Shown here piece after piece: positions 1 to 7,307 of a stretch of DNA of 8,037 nt. The notes beneath the pieces are model-generated. The model was given only the letters and a program-made list of their open reading frames with translations, searched no databases and was not told the DNA's origin. The stretch's first letter is position 1. Every line of letters begins with the position of its first letter. The stretch is from Flammeovirgaceae bacterium UBA2786 (GTDB taxonomy: Bacteria > Bacteroidota > Bacteroidia > Cytophagales > Cyclobacteriaceae). A program made the position numbers and the translations under genes. The stretch covers positions 73,511-81,547 of the forward strand of contig DEIA01000004.1 in assembly GCA_002352225.1 (NCBI GenBank), in the 5' to 3' direction.

Positions 1-207
1 TGGAGCGATGATCAGTTACATGAATTTATTGAGGCCAATAAAATACCGGTAAACACATTACATAAGAAAGGTTTTCCAAGCATTGGCTGCGCACCTTGTA
101 CACGTGCTGTTATGCCGGGTGAAGATGCCCGGGCCGGGCGGTGGTGGTGGGAGAGTTCAGCAAAAGAGTGCGGTTTGCACGCCACTGTAATTAAACAGAA
201 CACATGA
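1..207 (+). CDS. cysH: CysH-family adenylylsulfate (APS) reductase, C-terminal fragment
   Basis: This is the last 68 residues of a phosphoadenylyl/adenylyl-sulfate reductase; the rest lies before the window (full proteins are usually about 230-250 residues). Visible landmarks are GCAPCTRAV (fragment residues 29-37), PGEDARAGRWWWE (39-51) and the terminal KECGLH (55-60), whose Cys is the catalytic thiol in this family. The Cys-x-x-Cys in GCAPC is the second half of the [4Fe-4S]-binding cysteine set that marks plant/bacterial-type APS reductases; E. coli-type PAPS reductases lack it. The enzyme should therefore reduce APS to sulfite and AMP with thioredoxin-type donors in the cytoplasm. The first Cys-Cys pair is outside the window, so the APS specificity is inferred. 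The stop overlaps the cysD start as ATGA, implying translational coupling. Confidence 0.93.
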   Translation, partial: WSDDQLHEFIEANKIPVNTLHKKGFPSIGCAPCTRAVMPGEDARAGRWWWESSAKECGLHATVIKQNT

Positions 208-1112
208 AGAAAGATTATTTAAAAGAGTTTCCGCGCGAGTTAGAGGATGAAGCGATCTATATCATTCGCGAAGCTGCCGCTCAATTCGACCGGCCAGCTA
301 TTTTATTTAGTGGTGGAAAAGATTCCATCACCTTAGTACGCCTTGCACAAAAAGCATTTTATCCCGGCAAGGTTCCGTTTCCGTTAGTGCATATCGATAC
401 CGGGCACAACTTTCCTGAAACTATTACATTCCGCGATAAGCTGGTTGCCGAAACCGGCCTTGAGTTGATAGTAGGGTTGGTTCAGGATGATATTAATGCC
501 AAACGAGTGGTTGAGGAAACAGGAAAGTTTGCCAGCCGTAACATACTTCAAACGACAACGCTGTTGCGTACCATTGAATCGCTTAAACTCGATGCCTGTT
601 TAGGCGGTGCAAGACGCGATGAAGAAAAAGCACGCGCAAAAGAAAGAGTATTTTCGGTACGTGATGACTTTGGCCAGTGGGATGCCAAGAATCAAAGACC
701 CGAATTGTTCGATTACCTGAACGGCCGCATAAGACCAGGCGAAAACGTACGCGTGTTTCCCATTAGCAACTGGACCGAGTTGGATGTGTGGAATTACATA
801 CGCGAGGAAAAATTAGAGATACCTTCTATTTATTATTCGCATGAGCGCGAAGTAATTGAGCGCAACGGAGTATTGTGGCCGTATTCTGATTTTATTTTTA
901 AAGATGCAGATGAAGTGGTGCAAACCAGAACGGTGCGTTTTAGAACCGTGGGCGATATGAGTTGCACCGCTGCGTTAGCCTCTACGGCTACCACATTAGA
1001 AGAAGTAATTGAAGAAGTAATTGGTACATCGGTATCAGAACGTGGCACACGATTGGACGATCAGCGAAGCGAAGCTGCTATGGAAGCACGCAAAGCAGTA
1101 GGGTATTTTTAA
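204..1112 (+). CDS. cysD: Sulfate adenylyltransferase subunit 2 (CysD)
   Basis: This is the catalytic, adenylyl-transferring subunit of ATP sulfurylase. It makes adenosine 5'-phosphosulfate (APS) and pyrophosphate from ATP and sulfate, working as a complex with the GTPase CysN. At 302 residues it has the same length as E. coli CysD. The PP-loop nucleotide-binding motif SGGKDS is at residues 36-41, followed by the family signature HIDTGHNFPE (63-72), then GGARRDEEKARAKERVFS and the C-terminal VGYF. The start is fixed by the ATGA overlap with the upstream cysH stop and by full-length agreement with the family; no clear Shine-Dalgarno sequence precedes it. Gene order cysH-cysD-cysN with almost no spacing indicates one sulfate-assimilation transcript. 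Nothing is odd about the sequence. Confidence 0.97.
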   Translation: MKKDYLKEFPRELEDEAIYIIREAAAQFDRPAILFSGGKDSITLVRLAQKAFYPGKVPFPLVHIDTGHNFPETITFRDKLVAETGLELIVGLVQDDINAKRVVEETGKFASRNILQTTTLLRTIESLKLDACLGGARRDEEKARAKERVFSVRDDFGQWDAKNQRPELFDYLNGRIRPGENVRVFPISNWTELDVWNYIREEKLEIPSIYYSHEREVIERNGVLWPYSDFIFKDADEVVQTRTVRFRTVGDMSCTAALASTATTLEEVIEEVIGTSVSERGTRLDDQRSEAAMEARKAVGYF

Positions 1113-1123
1113 TGTATTAGAAG

Positions 1124-2365
1124 ATGGATGTATTCAGAATAGCAACAGCAGGAAGCGTAGATGACGGAAAGAGTACTTTAATTGGCCGGTTATTGTACGA
1201 AACCAATTCGATTACTACCGATAAACTGGAAGCAATAGAACGCGCCAGTCAGCGTAAGGGTATTGGCTTCCTCGATTTATCTTTGCTTACCGATGGATTG
1301 GTGGCCGAACGCGAACAAGGTATTACCATAGATGTGGCACACATTTATTTCAATACACCTAAACGCAAATTTATTATTGCCGACTCGCCCGGGCACGTAG
1401 AATACACCCGTAATATGATTACGGGAGCTTCGCGGGCACAAACCTCTATTATTCTGGTTGACGCCCGCAAAGGAATTATTGAACAAACACATCGCCATTA
1501 TTTTATTGCCAACCTGTTGCGCATACCCTATGTAATAGTGTGCATAAATAAGATGGACCTGGTTAATTATTCTGAAGAGATATTCAACAGAATCAAAAGT
1601 GATTTTTTGAAACTTTCGGCCAGCTTGCCCAATTCTCAACAACAGATTGTAGTTATTCCGGTATCGTCATTGCATGGCGATAACCTGACTACCCGTTCGC
1701 AAAACATGCCCTGGTATACCGGTGAACCCTTACTATCGTTGCTGGAAGCCTTACCTGTTCCGGCTGCACGCGGTTCATTCCGAATGCCCGTTCAGTTAGC
1801 GATACGCCCCCGCAACGAAAGCCATCACGATTACAGAGGGTATGCCGGCAGAATTGCAAGTGGAAAAATTTCAGTGGGCGATTCTGTTACGGTGCTACCT
1901 TCTAACCGCAATTCAAAAGTTACAGCCATTTATAAAAACGGAAGCGAGCAGGTTACAGCATACGATCGCGAATCCGTAACCATTACCATTGCCGATGATA
2001 TTGACATAAGCAGGGGAGATATGCTGGTACGGAGTACGGAAGAACCTGTTCTTAAATCCGAGCACCAGGCTTTTATATGTTGGATGGATAGTCAATTGCT
2101 GGATACTGCAAAATCTTACCTTATTCAGCATGGTACGCAACGGGTAAAGGCCAAGGTAACACAGGTAAATTTTATTCAGGACACGGCCACGTTGCAGCAC
2201 CTTACACCTTCTGGTGGATTAAAGATGAATGAAATAGCGCAGGTAAACCTTAAAACGGCCAAACCCCTTCCGGCCGATGCCTATCATGATAACCCGGCCA
2301 ACGGCACGTTTATTCTGATTGATGAGTTTACGAATAATACAGTGGCGGTAGGGTTTTTTGAGTAA
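1124..2365 (+). CDS. cysN: Sulfate adenylyltransferase subunit 1, GTPase (CysN)
   Basis: This is the regulatory GTPase subunit of ATP sulfurylase; in the family, GTP hydrolysis drives the unfavourable formation of APS by CysD. It is an EF-Tu-like translational GTPase: P-loop GSVDDGKS at residues 10-17, the G2 region GITID around 66-70, G3 DSPGH at 87-91, and G4 NKMD at 142-145. These are followed by the beta-barrel domains (about 220-413). At 413 residues it is shorter than E. coli CysN (about 475) and ends without the APS kinase (CysC) domain found in CysNC/NodQ fusions. It starts 11 nt after cysD; the ATG chosen places the P-loop close to the N-terminus with the family's usual MDVFRIATAG-type opening. 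It is probably the last gene of the cys operon, since 83 nt separate it from dnaG. No rho-independent terminator is evident there. Confidence 0.97.
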   Translation: MDVFRIATAGSVDDGKSTLIGRLLYETNSITTDKLEAIERASQRKGIGFLDLSLLTDGLVAEREQGITIDVAHIYFNTPKRKFIIADSPGHVEYTRNMITGASRAQTSIILVDARKGIIEQTHRHYFIANLLRIPYVIVCINKMDLVNYSEEIFNRIKSDFLKLSASLPNSQQQIVVIPVSSLHGDNLTTRSQNMPWYTGEPLLSLLEALPVPAARGSFRMPVQLAIRPRNESHHDYRGYAGRIASGKISVGDSVTVLPSNRNSKVTAIYKNGSEQVTAYDRESVTITIADDIDISRGDMLVRSTEEPVLKSEHQAFICWMDSQLLDTAKSYLIQHGTQRVKAKVTQVNFIQDTATLQHLTPSGGLKMNEIAQVNLKTAKPLPADAYHDNPANGTFILIDEFTNNTVAVGFFE

Positions 2366-2448
2366 ATCCATTTGTTTAAATACTGTGGATTGTCGGTGGA
2401 TAAAGTTGCCCGCCATCGTACTATCTTGCCGGTTGATTTCAGGTTTTT

Positions 2449-4374
2449 ATGATCTCACGCGATACTATTGAAGAAATCCGCAATCGCATGGACATTGTCG
2501 ATGTGATTGGCGATTTTGTGTCGCTTAAAAAATCGGGGCAAAACTATAAAGCCCTAAGCCCCTTTGCCAACGAAAAAACACCCTCGTTTTTTGTGGTACC
2601 CGGCAAAGGTATCTTTAAAGACTTTAGCAGCGGAAAGGGTGGCGATGCCATTACGTTTGTAATGGAACATGAAAAATTCAGCTATACCGAAGCGCTTCGC
2701 TACCTCGCCAAAAAGTATGGAGTAGAAATAAAAGAAGACCGCCTGTCTGACGAAAGTAAAGCGGTTCAGAGCGAGCGGGAAGGACTATACATTCTTATGA
2801 ACTTTGCCAAGGAGTTTTACCGCAAACAACTTACCGGTAGCGAAGAGGGTATTGGCATTGGATTAAGTTACTTCCGCGAACGCGGATTTAATGATCGGAC
2901 CATCGAAAAATTTGAACTGGGTTATGCCCTGGAAGGGTGGGAGAATTTTAGCAAGGAAGCAATTGATAGTGGATATAATAAAGAGTTGCTTGAAAAGACC
3001 GGGCTGGTTGTAAAGAAGGAGGATGGATCGACCTACGATCGCTTTCGCGGACGCGTGATTTTTCCGGTACATAATATTTCAGGTAAAGTTATTGCTTTTG
3101 GTGCGCGAATGCTGGGTAAGGATAAGAACCAACCCAAGTATATTAACTCGCCCGAAACCGAAATCTATCACAAAAGTGATGTGCTGTACGGATTGTACCA
3201 GGGTAAGAATGCTATTCGCCAACTGGATGTGTGTTATCTGGTAGAAGGGTACACCGATGTTATTTCCATGCATCAGGCCGATGTGCAAAATGTAGTGGCT
3301 TCATCGGGTACAGCCCTTACCGAAAATCAGATTAAACTCATTCGCAGGTTTACCGAAAATATAACGGTACTTTTCGATGGCGATTCGGCCGGGATCAAAG
3401 CTGCGCTGCGCGGTATTGATATGATTCTGAAAGGCGGGCTGAATGTGCGCGTGTTGTTATTTCCGGATAACGAAGACCCGGATAGTTATTCTCGCAAAGT
3501 AGGAACAACCGAGTTTCAGAAATTTTTAAAAGAGAATGCGCAGGATTTTGTTTCGTTTAAAGCAGGGTTGTATGCAAAAGAATCAAACGATCCGATTAAG
3601 CGGGCAGAGTCTATAAAAGAAATTGTAACCTCCATTGCACAGATACCCGATCCGGTAAAACGTTCAGTGTATATTCAGGAAACAAGTGCGCTGTTAAAAA
3701 TTCAGGAAAGTGTTTTACTGAGCGAACTTAACAAAGTTGTAATTCAGGAGAAACGTAAAACAGAAAAAGAAAAATTCAGACAGGCAGAAGAAACTCAAAT
3801 TCCGGTTGAGCCAATTGTGGAGGTTTCTCCAACCAAGGTAGATACCCAAACAATGGTGGAGCGGCAGGAGCAGGAGACCATTCGGTTATTACTGAATTAT
3901 ACCGATCAAACCGTAAACGATCAATTGCTTACTGATTTTGTATTGAGCGAACTGGAAGATGTGGAGTTTTTTAATCCGGTTTACCGCCAGATATACGAAA
4001 TCTTTAAAAAGGGGATAAGCGAAGGAAATGTTCCGGATAGTCATTATTTCATTCATCATGGCTCCGAAGAAATAAAAAATGCTGTTACTGGGTTAATCAC
4101 TCCGCGGTATGACACCAGTAAACACTGGAGCGATAAGTACCATATTTATTTTCCCAAAGAAAAAGAACTGATAAACCAGTTAGCGTTTAGTAATATTCTC
4201 CGCTTAAAATTTCGTATGGTGCAAAAAATGATGGAAGACAACCTGCAGAAAGTTAAGCTTGCCGAATCAGGAGGTTCGTGGGACGATCTGGATGCGGCAT
4301 TAACCATCCAAACAGACCTGAAAGAAGCCGAACAGGAATTGGCCAAACTACTTGGAATTGTAATAGCCCGATAG
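2449..4374 (+). CDS. dnaG: DNA primase DnaG with degenerate zinc-binding domain
   Basis: This is the replicative primase, which makes the short RNA primers for DNA polymerase at the fork and binds DnaB helicase through its C-terminal domain. The protein has 641 residues, a normal length. The N-terminal CHC2-type fold spans about 1-95 and keeps the surrounding consensus (NEKTPSF at 41-47, SGKGGDAITF at 61-70). However, the four zinc ligands appear as Ser37, Ala40, Asp58 and Ser61 in place of Cys, His, Cys, Cys. The RNA-polymerase-basic motif region FRGRVIFPVHN lies around 199-209. The Toprim core is intact: Glu266 in VEGYTDV, Asp310 and Asp312 in FDGDSAG, and DPD at 343-345. A Lys/Glu-rich linker (about 425-470) leads to the DnaB-interaction region. 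The ATG starts the usual MISRDTIEEIRNR opening. It is not in an rpsU-dnaG-rpoD arrangement. Identity is secure; the state of the zinc fold is read directly from the translation. Confidence 0.97.
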   Translation: MISRDTIEEIRNRMDIVDVIGDFVSLKKSGQNYKALSPFANEKTPSFFVVPGKGIFKDFSSGKGGDAITFVMEHEKFSYTEALRYLAKKYGVEIKEDRLSDESKAVQSEREGLYILMNFAKEFYRKQLTGSEEGIGIGLSYFRERGFNDRTIEKFELGYALEGWENFSKEAIDSGYNKELLEKTGLVVKKEDGSTYDRFRGRVIFPVHNISGKVIAFGARMLGKDKNQPKYINSPETEIYHKSDVLYGLYQGKNAIRQLDVCYLVEGYTDVISMHQADVQNVVASSGTALTENQIKLIRRFTENITVLFDGDSAGIKAALRGIDMILKGGLNVRVLLFPDNEDPDSYSRKVGTTEFQKFLKENAQDFVSFKAGLYAKESNDPIKRAESIKEIVTSIAQIPDPVKRSVYIQETSALLKIQESVLLSELNKVVIQEKRKTEKEKFRQAEETQIPVEPIVEVSPTKVDTQTMVERQEQETIRLLLNYTDQTVNDQLLTDFVLSELEDVEFFNPVYRQIYEIFKKGISEGNVPDSHYFIHHGSEEIKNAVTGLITPRYDTSKHWSDKYHIYFPKEKELINQLAFSNILRLKFRMVQKMMEDNLQKVKLAESGGSWDDLDAALTIQTDLKEAEQELAKLLGIVIAR

Positions 4375-4388
4375 GAACAGGAGTACCG

Positions 4389-4397
4389 TAATTTTTG
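4389..4397 (+). promoter_or_regulatory. Possible Bacteroidota-type -7 element before ribBA
   Basis: The 48-nt gap between dnaG and ribBA contains TAATTTTTG, close to the Bacteroidota -7 consensus TAnnTTTG but with one extra base between TA and TTTG. It ends 25 nt before the ribBA ATG, a plausible leader length. No well-spaced TTTG -33 element was found upstream, so this is tentative; ribBA may instead be read through from dnaG. Confidence 0.2.
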
Positions 4398-4422
4398 TTA
4401 TTTAGCTGAATCAAAAAACCGA

Positions 4423-5640
4423 ATGAGTAATATTAAAATTGATAGTATAGAAGAAGCCATTGAGGATATCAAAAATGGCAAAGTAATAGTGGTGGTGGAT
4501 GATGAAGATCGCGAGAACGAAGGCGACTTTATCTGCGCGGCCGAAACCATTACCCCGGCAATCGTAAATTTTATGGCTACCCATGGTCGCGGACTTATCT
4601 GTGCACCACTTATGGAAGACCGTTGCGAAGAGTTGGGCCTCGAGCTAATGGTAGGTAAGAATACAGCTGCCTTCGAAACACCTTTTACCGTTTCTGTAGA
4701 TTTGATTGGGCACGGATGTACCACGGGAATTTCTGCACACGATCGTTTCAAAACGATTAAGGCTTTGGTTGATCCGGAAACAAAACCTGAAGAGTTGGGT
4801 AAACCCGGACACATTTTTCCACTCAAAGCAAAAAAGGAGGGGGTGTTGCGCAGATCCGGACATACCGAGGCGGCCATTGACTTTGCCCGGTTGGCAGGGT
4901 TTAGGCCGGCTGGCGTGTTAGTAGAAATAATGAACGAAGATGGAAGTATGGCGCGTTTGCCGGATTTACGCAAAGTGGCCGATAAATTTGGATTGAAACT
5001 GGTTACCATTAAAGACCTGATTGCTTACCGCATGAAGGCCGAGAGTCAGGTGCGTAAGCAAGTTACCGTAAACATGCCTACTGAATTTGGCGATTTTAAG
5101 TTGGTGGCGTACGAGCAACTGAATACGAATGAAGTACACATGGCGTTAATAAAGGGCGAATGGAAAAAAGATGAACCGGTGCTGGTGCGCGTACACTCAA
5201 GCTGCGTTACTGGCGATATTTTTGGTTCGTGCCGGTGCGATTGTGGCCCGCAATTACATAGTGCAATGAGTATGGTAGAAAAAGAAGGTAAAGGAGTTGT
5301 GTTGTATATGAAACAAGAGGGGCGAGGTATTGGTCTGCTGAATAAATTAAAGGCTTATAAACTGCAGGAAGATGGATTAGATACGGTAGAAGCCAACCTG
5401 CAATTAGGTTTTGATATGGATAATCGGGATTATGGAATAGGCGCTCAGATACTAAACGATTTAGGAATTACAAAGTTGAAGCTGATTACCAATAATCCAA
5501 AAAAGAGAGTGGGGTTGATCGGGTATGGCCTAGAGATTGTAGAGAACATCGCAATCGAAATAGCGCCTAATAAGCACAATGAAAAATACTTACAGACTAA
5601 ACGCGATAAACTGGGGCATTTGATACTAAAGCATAAATGA
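4423..5640 (+). CDS. ribBA: Bifunctional 3,4-dihydroxy-2-butanone-4-phosphate synthase / GTP cyclohydrolase II
   Basis: This cytoplasmic enzyme catalyses both entry reactions of riboflavin synthesis. The N-terminal RibB domain (about 1-205) converts ribulose 5-phosphate to 3,4-dihydroxy-2-butanone 4-phosphate plus formate. The C-terminal RibA domain (about 206-405) opens GTP to the pyrimidine precursor. RibB motifs are DDEDRENEGDF (26-36, acidic catalytic loop), HGCTTGISAHDR (97-108) and the metal-site HTEA (147-150). RibA motifs are the zinc-site cysteines Cys261, Cys272 and Cys274 in SCVTGDIFGSCRCDC, QEGRGIG (298-304, catalytic-loop Arg) and TNNPKK (356-361). Both halves therefore look catalytically complete, and 405 residues is typical for the fusion. 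The ATG is supported by the usual short N-terminus before the IEEAIEDIKNGK segment. Its stop overlaps the next gene's start (ATGA). No FMN riboswitch fits in the 48-nt leader gap. Confidence 0.97.
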   Translation: MSNIKIDSIEEAIEDIKNGKVIVVVDDEDRENEGDFICAAETITPAIVNFMATHGRGLICAPLMEDRCEELGLELMVGKNTAAFETPFTVSVDLIGHGCTTGISAHDRFKTIKALVDPETKPEELGKPGHIFPLKAKKEGVLRRSGHTEAAIDFARLAGFRPAGVLVEIMNEDGSMARLPDLRKVADKFGLKLVTIKDLIAYRMKAESQVRKQVTVNMPTEFGDFKLVAYEQLNTNEVHMALIKGEWKKDEPVLVRVHSSCVTGDIFGSCRCDCGPQLHSAMSMVEKEGKGVVLYMKQEGRGIGLLNKLKAYKLQEDGLDTVEANLQLGFDMDNRDYGIGAQILNDLGITKLKLITNNPKKRVGLIGYGLEIVENIAIEIAPNKHNEKYLQTKRDKLGHLILKHK

Positions 5641-6251
5641 GTGGAGTAAGGATATTGTTTTTTTTAATAGGATCACTGGTAAGTGGTAGCCTTCAGGCGC
5701 AACAATGGGCGTTTGAATTGTGGCATACCGGTAAGGTGATATTAGATACTGGCGATACTTTGCGCGGGTTAATCAAGTATGATCTTGATAAAGACATTAT
5801 ACAACTACAGGCTAATAATAAATTAGAAAGCTATACCTCCCGAAAAGTTCTTTTGTTTGAAATTTTTGACGAGACAGTAAAACGCTACCGCAATTTTTAT
5901 TCGTTGCCCTATGCACTGGCCGGGCAATACAAAGCCCCCGTATTTTTTGAATTATTGCAGGAAGGTAAACTTACTGTGTTATGCCGCGAAGCACTGGAAT
6001 ACAGAACCACTTCGTCACCGTATTATTTTTACGGTAGTTACTCCCGCCTGGTGTTGGTGTACAAGTATTATATTATGAAAGAGAATGGCGAGATAGAAGA
6101 ATTCAGAGGCAAGAAAAATGATTGGCTTGAATTTATGCGTGGTAAAACTGATGAGGTGGAAAATTTCACCAAACAGAACCGACTTAATTTTGACGATAAG
6201 TATGAACTATCGCGCATAATTGAACACTACAATTCGCTGTTTGGTAAATAA
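5637..6251 (+). CDS. Predicted exported protein of unknown function, coupled to ribBA
   Basis: I do not recognise the family. The 204-residue product begins with a Sec-type signal peptide: a short N-terminus with Arg5, a hydrophobic core at about 6-16 (ILFFLIGSLVS), and a likely cleavage after Ala21 (SLQA/QQ). The mature part has no further membrane segment. It opens with a beta-rich stretch, GKVILDTGDTLRGLIKYDL (32-50), resembling the 'G.(I/V)...GDTL.G.I' openings common in secreted Bacteroidota proteins. A tyrosine-rich central region follows (SSPYYFYGSYSRLVLVYKYY, 126-145), then a charged, probably helical C-terminus (150-204). It is likely periplasmic, since no lipobox Cys follows the signal. 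The start codon overlaps the ribBA stop (ATGA), and surE follows after 17 nt, so the three genes are probably co-transcribed; a role in riboflavin metabolism does not follow from that. The coding call is supported by the signal peptide and tight packing. Confidence 0.85.
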   Translation: MSGVRILFFLIGSLVSGSLQAQQWAFELWHTGKVILDTGDTLRGLIKYDLDKDIIQLQANNKLESYTSRKVLLFEIFDETVKRYRNFYSLPYALAGQYKAPVFFELLQEGKLTVLCREALEYRTTSSPYYFYGSYSRLVLVYKYYIMKENGEIEEFRGKKNDWLEFMRGKTDEVENFTKQNRLNFDDKYELSRIIEHYNSLFGK

Positions 6252-6268
6252 TGTTTTTAAGATAGTAT

Positions 6269-7048
6269 ATGAGTAAGCCCTTAATATTGGTGACCAACGA
6301 TGATGGAATCACCTCGAAAGGAATTTTAAACCTGGTTACAGTAATGAAGGAGTTGGGCGATGTGCTGGTAGTGGCGCCCGATGGTCCGCAAAGTGGTATG
6401 GGGCATGCCATTACGGTTGGCGATACTTTGCGATTATCAGAATCAAACATCTTTGAAGGTGTACGGGCGTACGAGTGCAGTGGTACGCCAGCCGATTGCG
6501 TAAAGATGGCGCGCCACTTTATATGCAAAGATAACCGACAACCCGATGTTGTAGTAAGTGGTATTAATCATGGCAGCAACACCTCTATTAGTGTATTGTA
6601 TTCGGGTACTATGTCGGCTGCAATTGAAGGAGCCATTGAAGGTACACCGGCTATTGGTTTCTCGTTATGCGATTATAGTCACAAGGCAGATTTTTCGCAT
6701 ACTCCCGAGGTTGTAAAGCGCATTACCAAACAAGTGTTGGATAAAGGATTGCAAAAGGGAGTTGCATTGAATGTAAATATTCCTCCAAAGCGTAATGAGT
6801 CTATCAAAGGCATACGGGTTTGTCGCCAGGCTAATGCCAAATGGGTAGAAGAGTTTGTTCAACGATATGATCCTAACGGCCGCAGTTATTTCTGGATGAC
6901 AGGCAACTTTGTAAACTTTGATAAAGGCGAGGATAACGATGAATGGGCAATAGCCAACAACTATGTATCCGTAGTGCCCTGCCAGTTTGATTTAACGGCA
7001 CACGCAACAATCCCCATGTTGAATGAAGAGTGGGAGATACTGGGGTAA
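6269..7048 (+). CDS. surE: 5'/3'-nucleotidase SurE
   Basis: This is a metal-dependent nucleoside monophosphate phosphatase of the SurE survival-protein family, which removes phosphate from 5'- and 3'-nucleotides (and in some members short polyphosphate) in the cytoplasm. The 259-residue length is typical. The N-terminal ILVTNDDGITSKGI block carries the metal-binding Asp11 and Asp12. APDGPQSGMGHAIT (37-49) supplies Ser42, and SGINHGSN (97-104) supplies Asn100, completing the usual metal-site set. GTPADCVKMA (72-81) and YSGTMSAAIEGAIEGTPAIGFSL (111-133 overall) are further family signatures. The start is fixed by the family's short N-terminus ahead of ILVTNDDG; there is no clear Shine-Dalgarno sequence. 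It follows the exported-protein gene by 17 nt. A 259-nt gap follows, so it is probably the last gene of the unit. Confidence 0.97.
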   Translation: MSKPLILVTNDDGITSKGILNLVTVMKELGDVLVVAPDGPQSGMGHAITVGDTLRLSESNIFEGVRAYECSGTPADCVKMARHFICKDNRQPDVVVSGINHGSNTSISVLYSGTMSAAIEGAIEGTPAIGFSLCDYSHKADFSHTPEVVKRITKQVLDKGLQKGVALNVNIPPKRNESIKGIRVCRQANAKWVEEFVQRYDPNGRSYFWMTGNFVNFDKGEDNDEWAIANNYVSVVPCQFDLTAHATIPMLNEEWEILG

Positions 7049-7307
7049 ATACTGCTTTGTAACGGAGCTTGACCGTTGAAAATTGATGACTGACGTTATT
7101 ATTCGAGCGCGATTATCCGAGGCCATAACCTGTAAAATTGGTAACTTAAACCGTAATCTGTATAGTAATTACGAGTTCTTTCCTGATGAAATTTGTAGCA
7201 CAAAATCATTTTGCGTTACGAAAACAAGAATACTAAGTAAAGTGGATTGGAAGTTTCAGCAATTGGTTTGATAAAACCAATTCAATAATCACATAAACAT
7301 ATCAGAC
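7049..7307 (+). other. Intergenic region between surE and the aldo/keto reductase
   Basis: No convincing gene was found in these 259 nt. An open frame from a TTG at 7083 (or ATG at 7086) to a TGA at 7269-7271 encodes about 61 residues. It has no ribosome binding site, no recognisable motif and no signal peptide, and it ends inside the inverted repeat, so I treat it as chance. A weak hairpin (AACGG at 7061-7065 pairing with CCGTT at 7073-7077) sits 12 nt after the surE stop but lacks a T-run, so it is a poor terminator candidate. The 3' end carries the palindrome listed separately. No well-formed TTTG/TAnnTTTG promoter pair was seen. Confidence 0.6.
7261..7282. repeat. Perfect 9-bp inverted repeat with 4-nt spacer upstream of aldo/keto reductase
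   Basis: AATTGGTTT (7261-7269) is followed by the spacer GATA and then by its exact reverse complement AAACCAATT (7274-7282). The repeat ends 25 nt before the ATG at 7308. It is AT-rich and not followed by a T-run, which argues against a rho-independent terminator. The position would suit an operator for a dimeric repressor or activator of the aldo/keto reductase gene, or a hairpin in its mRNA leader. No regulator gene is visible nearby, so the function is inference; the symmetry itself is directly seen. Confidence 0.45.

Noticed and set aside
1277..1642. 121-codon minus-strand open frame within cysN
   Set aside because: It is antisense to the conserved CysN GTPase domain; no independent support.
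2366..2448. Possible promoter for dnaG (TTTG at 2371 and TAAAGTTG at 2401)
   Set aside because: The 26-nt spacing is longer than the usual Bacteroidota -33/-7 separation, and the -7 box is imperfect.
4398..5009. 203-codon open frame on the minus strand opposite ribBA
   Set aside because: It is wholly antisense to a clearly identified RibB domain, is low-complexity Ser/Ile-rich in translation, and shows no motif; it is a shadow of ribBA codon usage.
6184..6528. 114-codon minus-strand open frame across the exported-protein/surE junction
   Set aside because: It overlaps two genes on the + strand, including the conserved SurE N-terminus, and has no recognisable domain.
7061..7077. Possible terminator hairpin after surE (AACGG/CCGTT arms)
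   Set aside because: The stem is only 5 bp with a 7-nt loop and no T-run, too weak to call a terminator.
7152..7173. Inverted repeat CGTAAT ... ATTACG in the intergenic region
   Set aside because: Six-bp AT-rich arms around a 10-nt spacer are expected by chance at this length; nothing else supports a site.
7083..7271. Short + strand open frame (about 62 codons) between surE and the aldo/keto reductase
   Set aside because: It has a TTG or unsupported ATG start, no ribosome binding site, no motif or signal peptide, and stops within the palindrome; most likely chance in an intergenic region.
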